From Streptomyces fagopyri (lineage in GTDB: Bacteria; Actinomycetota; Actinomycetes; Streptomycetales; Streptomycetaceae), in contig NZ_CP045643.1 of NCBI RefSeq assembly GCF_009498275.1, positions 8,122,001 to 8,186,000 of the forward strand: DNA of 64,000 bases. The letters are read 5' to 3'. The notes below the pieces were generated by a model. The model was not told the origin of the DNA, did no database searches, and worked only from the letters and a program-made list of their open reading frames with translations. Shown piece after piece: positions 57,918 through 64,000 of the stretch (the stretch's first letter is position 1; each line of letters opens with the position of its first letter). The translations under genes and the position numbers were made by a program.

Positions 57918-59951
57918 TCAGCAGCTCAGCCGCGCGTCGGCCCAGTCGGCGTGGTCCGAGTCGATCCCGTCGCCGCCGTCCGTGACGACCAGGCGGACCA
58001 CCTCGGCGCCCCTCACATCGGCCGACACGGGCTGCGCGGGCATCGTGTTGGTGAGCACCCCGGTCGAGGCGACCTCGGCGCCGTCCGCCCAGATCTCGAA
58101 GGCGACGGTTCCCCTGTCGCCCTTCTCGTCGTCGACCCCGACGTCCGCGGTGACGGTCTCGCACTTCTTGCCGGTGTAGTACTCGACGGCGCTCGCCGCG
58201 TGCACACCGAGGCCTTCAGCGTGGACGACACCGCCGAGGGTGATCGGATGACCGTCGCCCGCCGCGCTCTCGCCGTTGCTTGTATTGCGCTCGACGGGCC
58301 CGTACCCGTTGGCCGCCGACATCCACGGCAGGTCCCCGAGGGACGAGGTGCCCGGGGGAGGAGGCACGACCACGGAGGCCGTCACGGGCAGCACGCTCTC
58401 GACGAGCACGCCGCGAGGCGAGCGGTACGTCGCCCGCAGGGTCAGGTCGTACGATCCGGTGGCGGTGCCCTCGGGCGCGGTGAGCCGCCACTTCGTGCGC
58501 AGCGAACGGCCGGTCGGCACGGCCGGCGCGGTGGTCCGTGAAGCGGCCCTGACCGTCCAGCCGGCGGGACCGCTGAGCGTCACGGCGACGCGTCGCGCCG
58601 TCGTGCGGCCGAGGTCGGTCACCGACGTCGTCAGGGTCGCGGGCCCACCCGCCTCCACCAACGGGTTCCCGTCCAGGCCGAGTTCGACGGCGGGCGGTTG
58701 CTGGGCCCAGCCGTGTCCGGCCGAGACGCGGACGAGCACCGTGCCGTGCGCGGGGACGGTCGCGGAGATGGCGCCCGCGGTGTTGTAGCTCCGGTGCTGC
58801 CACAGATCGCGCAGGGTGTAGCCGGGAGCCGCCGGCAGTCCCACGGCCGCCGCGGTGGTGGCGACGCGCTGCGCGCCGCCGGTCTCGTTGAAGAGAGCCA
58901 CCGCCCGGCTGCCGTCCTTCATCTCCTTGGCGACCACCCAGCGTCCGCCCTCGGAGGAGAGCACGGTGCCCTGCTTGCCGAGCGGGTCCTGGTCGACCGC
59001 CACGACTTCCTTGTTGGCGAGGATGTCGAAGGTCGCGGGGGTCGCCTTGCGCAGGTCGGAGCCGATGAGCAGGGGTGCGGCCATGACCGACCAGAGGGAG
59101 AAGTGCGAGCGGTACTCGGTGTCGGTCATCCCGCCGTTGCCGACCTCCAGCATGTCCGGGTCGTTCCAGTGCCCGGGACCGGCGTACGGCGCAAGGGGCA
59201 GGTTCTGCTTGAGGATCGACAGCATCGAGCCCCAGTTGTCGCTGATGTCCCCGGTCGTGCGCCACAGGTGTCCGACGTCCGACGCCCACTGCCAGGGCTT
59301 GTTCTCGCCCCACTCGCAGATGCTGTAGACGATGGGGCGTCCGGTTTCCCGGGAGGCGGCCTGAAGGGCGTCCCGCATGGTCGTGTAGCGCGACTTGGCG
59401 TCCACGCCCTGGTTGTTGCAGTTGTCGTACTTGAGGTAGTCGACGCCCCAGTCCGCGAACTGCCGGGCGTCGCTGTACTCGTGGCCCAGGGCGCCGGGGA
59501 AGCCCACGCTGTCGCACGTCTTCGTACCGGCGCTGGTGTAGACACCGAGCTTGAGCCCCTTGGCGTGCACGTAGTCGGCGACCGCCTTGATCCCGTCGGG
59601 GAACCGGGCCGGGTCGGCGACCAGTTTGCCGTCCGCGTCCCGGGAGGGCAGCGCCCAGCAGTCGTCCAGGTTGACGTACTGGTACCCGGCGTCCTTGAGA
59701 CCCTTCTCGACGAAGAGGTCGGCGATCCCCTTGACCATGCTCTCGTTGAACTCCGCCCGGCAGTGCGTGGAGTTCCAGTTGTTGAAGCCCATCGGCGGGG
59801 TGAGGGCGAGACCGTCGGCCAGGGCCGGGACGGCCACGTCCGTGGCGGGGGTGGCCAGGGCCGGTGCGGCGAGGCCGGTCGTACACAACAGTCCAGCGAC
59901 GAGCGCTCCGACCAATCTGCTGCGGGTGGTGCGGGTGTGAAGGTGACGCAT
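57918..59951 (-). CDS. Secreted GH27 alpha-galactosidase with NPCBM domain
   Basis: 677 aa, ATG with GGAGGAAC. Signal peptide (LVGALVAGLLCTTGLAAPALA). GH27 barrel: PPMGFNNWNSTHC, nucleophile Asp about 176 in LKYDNCNN, acid/base Asp about 235 in RTTGDISDNW, PGHWNDPDML. Then the beta-sandwich (to about 410), an alpha-galactosidase-associated (NEW3-like) domain, a Pro linker, and a C-terminal NPCBM-type carbohydrate-binding module. Cleaves terminal alpha-galactosyl residues (possibly beta-L-arabinopyranosides) outside the cell. Confidence 0.93.
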   Translation of the reverse strand: MRHLHTRTTRSRLVGALVAGLLCTTGLAAPALATPATDVAVPALADGLALTPPMGFNNWNSTHCRAEFNESMVKGIADLFVEKGLKDAGYQYVNLDDCWALPSRDADGKLVADPARFPDGIKAVADYVHAKGLKLGVYTSAGTKTCDSVGFPGALGHEYSDARQFADWGVDYLKYDNCNNQGVDAKSRYTTMRDALQAASRETGRPIVYSICEWGENKPWQWASDVGHLWRTTGDISDNWGSMLSILKQNLPLAPYAGPGHWNDPDMLEVGNGGMTDTEYRSHFSLWSVMAAPLLIGSDLRKATPATFDILANKEVVAVDQDPLGKQGTVLSSEGGRWVVAKEMKDGSRAVALFNETGGAQRVATTAAAVGLPAAPGYTLRDLWQHRSYNTAGAISATVPAHGTVLVRVSAGHGWAQQPPAVELGLDGNPLVEAGGPATLTTSVTDLGRTTARRVAVTLSGPAGWTVRAASRTTAPAVPTGRSLRTKWRLTAPEGTATGSYDLTLRATYRSPRGVLVESVLPVTASVVVPPPPGTSSLGDLPWMSAANGYGPVERNTSNGESAAGDGHPITLGGVVHAEGLGVHAASAVEYYTGKKCETVTADVGVDDEKGDRGTVAFEIWADGAEVASTGVLTNTMPAQPVSADVRGAEVVRLVVTDGGDGIDSDHADWADARLSC

Positions 59952-60496
59952 CGTTACGTTCCTCCGAACTCGCGAAAGACAGACGTCTGCATGTCCGCGA
60001 CAACTGTGCGCGTTTACGGTAGGACGTGTCTGACTCTGTTGGAAGAGGAGAGCGAAAGCTGTCCGATATCCCGTCAGAACCTGCGACCCCCTGCGGAGAT
60101 GAGGGATGAGCTCTGAGCCCTGCGTTCGGTTGTGTTGAATGGCGTCCGGAGGGGACCTGTGGCGCGGTCACCGGCCGGCGGGCGTTGCCCGGGCAGAGGG
60201 CGCGGCAGGACATCGGAGGTCCCGCGGAATCCCCTGCGTGGCGTCGGGCGACGTCGAGCCAGGCCGGTGAACCTTCCGGGGTGCCCGTCGGCGCTCTGAC
60301 CACATTGGTTCGCCGGGTTGGGGGTCGGCGCGGTCGGATGTGCGGTGACGTGCGAGGTGCAAGATGAATGCCCGTCACCCCGACGTGCCGGCAGTCCAGC
60401 GCCGCGAGCGGGCCTGTATCCGAAGCGAGAAGGGCATCCGCTGGGGAGGCCGCCCACTCGCCGAAGCGGCCTGCCCCACCGAGAAGAGAGCCTCCG
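59952..60496. other. Intergenic region, GH27 promoter side
   Basis: 545 bp without a gene. A perfect 10-bp palindrome CAGACGTCTG at 59980-59989 is 29 bp from the GH27 start and may be an operator. No second GACAACGTTGTC site was found. Confidence 0.5.
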
Positions 60497-61057
60497 ATGG
60501 CAGTAGAGATCATCTACGAGACTCACGCCACCACCACCGACAACCAGGCGGGCATCGCTACCGGCTGGCTCCCGGGCCGGCTCTCGGAACTGGGCCGCCG
60601 CCAGGCCGGGGAACTGGGCGAGCGCCGACGCGGCGACGCGCTCGCGGCGGTGTTCACCTCCGACCTTCACCGCGCCGTGGAAACCGCCCGGATCGCGTTC
60701 CCCGGCGGCAAGCCCGCGATCCATCAGGACATCCGACTACGCGAGTGCAACTACGGCGACCTCAACGGAACATCCGCCGTCCTCATCGCCGCCCAACGGG
60801 CCCGCCGGATCGACGAGCCCTTCCCAGGCGGACAGAGCTACCGCCAGGTCCTGGCGGCCACCGACGCATTCCTCCATGACCTGGCCACTGACTGGGACGG
60901 CTGCCGGATCCTGCTGATCGCCCACTCGGCCAACCGATGGGCTCTGGACTGTCTGCTCGCCGGAGCATCACTGGACGACCTGCTCGAAGCCCCACCTGCG
61001 TGGCGCCCGGGCTGGCGCTATACGCTTCCCGCCGACTGGCCTGCCCCAACCCGGTGA
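60497..61057 (+). CDS. Histidine phosphatase-family protein with altered RHG motif
   Basis: 186 aa, ATG with GAGAAGAGAG upstream. Branch 1 fold: N-terminal YETHATTTDNQAGIATGW, then LSELGRRQAGELGERR, FTSDLHRAVETA, RLRECNYGDLNG and the second His in LLIAHSANRWALD. The canonical RHG/RHGxT becomes THATT: the phosphorylated His remains but the first Arg of the phosphate pocket is Thr. May act on a different substrate or have weak phosphatase activity. Confidence 0.83.
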   Translation: MAVEIIYETHATTTDNQAGIATGWLPGRLSELGRRQAGELGERRRGDALAAVFTSDLHRAVETARIAFPGGKPAIHQDIRLRECNYGDLNGTSAVLIAAQRARRIDEPFPGGQSYRQVLAATDAFLHDLATDWDGCRILLIAHSANRWALDCLLAGASLDDLLEAPPAWRPGWRYTLPADWPAPTR

Positions 61058-61075
61058 ACCTTCTGAGTCACGGCA

Positions 61076-61873
61076 CTAGACACCCGCCGAGCGCCGGCCC
61101 AGGACGGGCTCCGCCAGCAGTCGCGCCATCGCGCAGAGGGTCTGGCCGTGCCGGGCGAAGAGTTCGTCACGCGAGCCGAAGTGGCCGAGATCCGCCAGGA
61201 CATGGGCCGAGAGGTCGCAGGCGACACTGTCGGCGGGGCAGACCGTCGCGCCGTCCCAGTCGATCGCCGTCCTGGACAACGCCTCGAAGAGCGTCTCCGC
61301 GCCGGTGTTGGTGAAGCCGCCGCCGTGCCCTTCGCTCAACTCATCCAGGCCGCCGAAGAGTTCCGAGACCGTCAGCCAGGGCGGGGTGGGCCGGTCGGCC
61401 GGCGACAGGTCTTCAAGGCGGAATTCCGGCCACGCGAGCAGAACCTGGTCCGGGACGATCCGGTGCAGCCGGGGAAAGCGCGGATACCAGAAGGCCCCGT
61501 CCACCAGCAGCCCGCGCACCCGCGTGGCCACCCCGGACGCCCGTGCGACGGCCTCCAGTACGGCCAGCCGCTGGCTGCACGACCCGCGCCCGAGGCGAAG
61601 CACCTCCGAGACGGGCCGTTCGTCCCGCACCGAGTACACCGGCCGCACCTCCGCGACGATCCGCCGGTGGGCCTGGCGCAGGGCCGCCGTCCGGTGGGCG
61701 GGATCCGAGGTGCCCGCCGGGTCCTCCGGCGCGGCGACGCGCCCGAGCAGCGCGGTGACTCGCGGATGCCGCCAGTCGAGGATCCTCGTCGGGTCCGTGC
61801 TCCCCGCCACCGCCCTCCCGCCGCTGGAGCGCCGGCGGGTACGGCCTCGGGGCGTGAGAAGCGAACTCGTCAT
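61076..61873 (-). CDS. Transglutaminase-like domain protein
   Basis: 265 aa from the ATG at 61873. The middle holds a transglutaminase-like core: EVLRLGRGSCSQRLAVLEAVARASGVATRVRG (Cys), then FWYPRFPRLHRIVPDQVLLAWPEF (aromatic and His region). Otherwise unfamiliar; no signal peptide or membrane helix. The upstream open frame to 62071 is tandem-repeat DNA and not coding-like. A palindrome at 61932-61945 sits in its promoter region. Confidence 0.72.
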   Translation of the reverse strand: MTSSLLTPRGRTRRRSSGGRAVAGSTDPTRILDWRHPRVTALLGRVAAPEDPAGTSDPAHRTAALRQAHRRIVAEVRPVYSVRDERPVSEVLRLGRGSCSQRLAVLEAVARASGVATRVRGLLVDGAFWYPRFPRLHRIVPDQVLLAWPEFRLEDLSPADRPTPPWLTVSELFGGLDELSEGHGGGFTNTGAETLFEALSRTAIDWDGATVCPADSVACDLSAHVLADLGHFGSRDELFARHGQTLCAMARLLAEPVLGRRSAGV

Positions 61874-61931
61874 GACCGTGGTCCTCTCGTCGGGCACCCC
61901 AAGGGCGGCGAGGGGTATCGTGACAGAGAAT

Positions 61932-61945
61932 TTGAACGTGTTCAA
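61932..61945. promoter_or_regulatory. Palindrome TTGAAC-GT-GTTCAA
   Basis: Perfect 6-bp arms, 59 bp upstream of the transglutaminase-like start, in an AT-richer stretch; TTGAAC can also serve as a -35. Confidence 0.6.
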
Positions 61946-62005
61946 CTGTGAGGTGAACGTCGCCCGCCGCATATCCCGTTCTGCCTCGCGCTGCCCTGCA
62001 CAGTC

Positions 62006-62080
62006 CTGAACCACACCGCCCTGAACCACACCGCCCTGAACCGCGCCGCCCCGCACCGCACCGCCCCGCACCGCACCGTG
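62006..62080. repeat. 15-bp tandem repeat, five units
   Basis: Three copies of CTGAACC(A/G)C(A/G)CCGCC followed by two of CCGCACCGCACCG(CC/TG). Located between the PASTA gene stop and the operator at 61932. Confidence 0.85.
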
Positions 62081-62119
62081 CTCCGCCGGGCGGCACCGCG
62101 CCGCCCGGCGAGGTGGTCG

Positions 62120-62749
62120 CTAGCAGGGCTCGTCGAACTTGACCGCCGTGAGTTCCACCGGTTGGCCGCGGAGTGCGGCACCGGCGGCCGGGGACTGGGT
62201 GCACACCTTCCAGTTGCTCTCGATCAGGATCCAACGCTTCGCGCCGGAAGCGTCCTTGACCGTGAACGACGTTCCCGAGCCGAGTGCGGCCCGCGCGGCC
62301 TTCACCGACTTTCCCGCGAAGTCCGGGATCTTCCCGCCCGCCGTGGAAGGGGCTGTCACATCCTTCGACGGGCATGTCTCGGCGAGCTTCACGGAACCGA
62401 GGTCCAGGGTGGTGTCGGTGGTCGTCGTCGTGCCCGCGCGCACGTTCTGCGTGCACACCTTCCAGTCCCGGTCGAGGATCTGGTGACGGCCCCGGCCGAG
62501 CGAGTCGTGCGACTTCAGCGAGCGGAAGCCCTGCTTCTGTGCCTCGTCCTGGGCGGACTGCAGGCCCATGCCGACGAAGTCGGGCACCGTTCTCCGTTCG
62601 GCCGCGGTCGGCTTGTCGTCCTTCGGTGTCGAGGCCGACGCGCTGGGGGCCGAACTGCCCGTGGCCCTGCCGCCGTCCGCCGGCTGACAGGCGGCGACAC
62701 AGCCGACCCCGACCGTGAGCAGGACGACACTGATGATCCGGGTGCGCAC
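62120..62749 (-). CDS. PASTA-domain lipoprotein
   Basis: 209 aa from the GTG at 62749 (GGGGGA upstream). Lipoprotein signal peptide: IISVVLLTVGVGCVAAC, with the lipidated Cys near residue 21. After a Ser/Ala-rich linker come two PASTA domains: VPDFVGMGLQSAQDEAQKQGF ... DRDWKVCTQNVRAG and IPDFAGKSVKAARAALGSG ... ESNWKVCTQSPAAGA. PASTA modules bind peptidoglycan or muropeptides; here they are not linked to a kinase or PBP. Confidence 0.9.
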   Translation of the reverse strand: MRTRIISVVLLTVGVGCVAACQPADGGRATGSSAPSASASTPKDDKPTAAERRTVPDFVGMGLQSAQDEAQKQGFRSLKSHDSLGRGRHQILDRDWKVCTQNVRAGTTTTTDTTLDLGSVKLAETCPSKDVTAPSTAGGKIPDFAGKSVKAARAALGSGTSFTVKDASGAKRWILIESNWKVCTQSPAAGAALRGQPVELTAVKFDEPC

Positions 62750-62977
62750 GTATTCCCCCAAGTGGTACTGGTGCGGACGGAATGCACGGAACAGCATACG
62801 AAAAGGCACACGTCGGGTTACGGATCGGTCATGTCCTCCCTCCGTGGGCTGTTTCGAGTGGGATGACGTCAGTGGCGCGAACATGACGGTAAGCAAAGGG
62901 CGGGGTGCGTGTGACCGAGCCGTGACTTGTCGTCACCGGACCGTGACCCGTCGGCGGTTTTCGGAGTTGAACCGGGC

Positions 62978-63172
62978 ATGAAGAAGCGCAGCATGCTGGC
63001 CATCGCCTCCCTCGCCACCGGGTTCGTCGTCGCGGCGATCACCCCGTCCCACGCCCTCGACAGCAGCGCCCTCGGTGACCTGCACGTCGACGACACGCTC
63101 AGCTCCGTCGACCACACGCTCGGCAGCGAAAGCCTCGCCATGGACGACTCCGCGCCGGACCGGAACCGCTGA
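62978..63172 (+). CDS. Small secreted peptide
   Basis: 64 aa, ATG with CGGAG about 12 nt upstream. MKKRSMLAIASLATGFVVAA is a strong signal peptide with cleavage near SHA-LD. The mature ~37 residues are acidic (DSSALGDLHVDDTLSSVDHT). No recognised family. High GC3 and a clear signal peptide make it a likely real gene. Confidence 0.68.
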   Translation: MKKRSMLAIASLATGFVVAAITPSHALDSSALGDLHVDDTLSSVDHTLGSESLAMDDSAPDRNR

Positions 63173-63312
63173 GCCGAAGCGACCCGCGCGCGGCGCCGGT
63201 GCCCCCCACGACGGGCATCGGCGCCGCGCCGTTCGGCTCCCCCATCAGGGGCTGGTTTCCGTGGCAGGGTGGAGCGGGCAAGCCACAGGGGGCCAACAGA
63301 AGAGGGGGAACC

Positions 63313-64000
63313 GTGATCGTCTGGATCAACGGTGCGTTCGGTGCGGGGAAGACCACCACCGCACGGGAACTGATCGACCTGATCCCGAACAGCACGCTCT
63401 TCGACCCCGAGGTCATCGGCGGCGGACTCACGAAGCTGCTGCCGCCCAAACACCTCGCCGAGGTCGGTGACTTCCAGGACCTGCCGATCTGGCGGCGCCT
63501 GGTGGTCGACACCGCGGCAGCCATGCTCGCGGAGCTGGGCGGCGTCCTCGTGGTTCCCATGACCCTACTGCGTCAGGAGTACCGCGACGAGATCTTCGGC
63601 GGCCTCGCCTCGCGCCGGATCGAGGTGCGCCATGTCCTCCTCGTCCCGGCGGAAACGATCCTGCGCGAGCGCATCGCAGCCCGGGAGATACCCGAGGACC
63701 TGCCGGACGGCCGGATACGGATGCGCCAGTGGTGCTACGACCACATCGAGCCCTACCGCACGGCGCTCGCCTCCTGGCTCACCGCCGACGCCCACCCCGT
63801 CGACACCAGTGCCCTGACTCCGTACGACACCGCGGTGCGCATCGCCGAGGCGGTTCGCACCAACGATGTGCCCGCCTGTGACATCGTGCAGACCCCCGAA
63901 CCCACCTCCGAGACCGTCGCCGCGGGCGTACTCCTCTTCGACGAGCAGGACAGGGTGCTGCTCGTCGACCCGACCTACAAGGCCGGCTGGGAGTTTCCCG
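63313..64000 (+). CDS. AAA-ATPase/NUDIX fusion protein, 3' end outside window
   Basis: GTG with GAGGGGG upstream; 229 codons visible. N-terminal P-loop kinase-like domain: VIVWINGAFGAGKTTTAREL (Walker A) with a downstream lid region RERIAAREIPEDLPDGRIR. From about residue 195 a NUDIX domain begins (VAAGVLLFDEQDRVLLVDP..YKAGWEFP); the NUDIX box itself is beyond the edge. Typical fusion in Streptomyces; substrate unknown. Confidence 0.87.
   Translation, partial: MIVWINGAFGAGKTTTARELIDLIPNSTLFDPEVIGGGLTKLLPPKHLAEVGDFQDLPIWRRLVVDTAAAMLAELGGVLVVPMTLLRQEYRDEIFGGLASRRIEVRHVLLVPAETILRERIAAREIPEDLPDGRIRMRQWCYDHIEPYRTALASWLTADAHPVDTSALTPYDTAVRIAEAVRTNDVPACDIVQTPEPTSETVAAGVLLFDEQDRVLLVDPTYKAGWEFP

Noticed and set aside
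61874-62071. Extended N-terminus of the transglutaminase-like gene
   Set aside because: Consists of 15-bp repeats and spans the palindrome and likely promoter; non-coding composition.
62354-62360. TGTCACA inside the PASTA gene
   Set aside because: Coding, on the strand opposite to the gene, and followed by TCTC at N16, not GGTC. The copy at 63877-63883 was rejected for the same reasons (GTGC).

Overview
The window is high-GC actinobacterial chromosome, almost certainly Streptomyces. The signs are the very high GC at third codon positions, the frequent GTG starts and GTGA/ATGA stop-start overlaps, and families typical of the genus: SpoOM, DUF2156, DUF6421, DUF6986, DUF5134, an ECF41 sigma factor and an HVDL-type cysteine leader peptide. 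I see about 60 real genes, no rRNA, tRNA, IS element, phage or CRISPR array.

Layout. 1-10.9 kb: a partial repeat protein, an ArsR regulator with an MgtA-type P-type ATPase, tatA, SpoOM, a secreted histidine acid phosphatase, an MprF-like DUF2156 protein and a small membrane protein. 11-25 kb: a stress/redox island with NDH-2, a tail-anchored protein, a sigma-like protein without region 4, an orphan cytochrome b, YceI, an orphan SdhA/FrdA-like flavoprotein, an OsmC protein, an intact ECF41 sigma factor, two cupins, a TetR with its SDR, a second SDR and a carboxymuconolactone decarboxylase-like protein. 25-35 kb: esterase, old yellow enzyme divergent from ArsR, xanthine permease, FprA reductase, the divergent DUF305/LVIVD pair, TetR and DUF2630. 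35-42.5 kb: HAD, M56 peptidase, DUF5134, FUSC-MarR operon, VOC, GNAT and GDPD. 43-48 kb: the DUF6421-SDR-aldolase operon, a transglutaminase-B3/B4 operon and PlsC. 48.5-54.7 kb: DUF4395/thioredoxin, a cysteine leader peptide with a flavin reductase, etfBA, an EEP hydrolase and DUF6986. 55-64 kb: LacI-ROK-GH27 sugar locus, a histidine phosphatase variant, a transglutaminase-like protein, a PASTA lipoprotein, a small secreted peptide and the start of an AAA-NUDIX fusion.

Main result. The 11-25 kb island appears to be one regulon. The 7-mer TGTCACA occurs ten times in the window by my reading. Seven copies are intergenic and point at a start codon. Six of these have GGTC exactly 16 nt downstream and the seventh at 17 nt. 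The three copies inside genes have no GGTC there. This closely resembles the published ECF41 promoter (TGTCACA-N16-CGTC), and the ECF41 factor at 19604-20500 is the obvious reader. The predicted members are ndh, cytochrome b, the SdhA-like flavoprotein, OsmC, a cupin, the CMD protein and a second ECF41-like protein that keeps the C-terminal DGGGK/NPDKL domain but has lost region 4. Together they look like an alternative respiratory/redox module: an NADH dehydrogenase, a quinone-reactive cytochrome b and a dicarboxylate-type flavoprotein, each without its normal partner subunits.

Several other operator-like inverted repeats pair well with adjacent regulators (FUSC-MarR, ArsR-OYE, TetR-SDR, LacI-ROK). 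Short tandem repeats with periods of 9 or 15 bp occur at several unrelated loci, two of them in frame inside genes.
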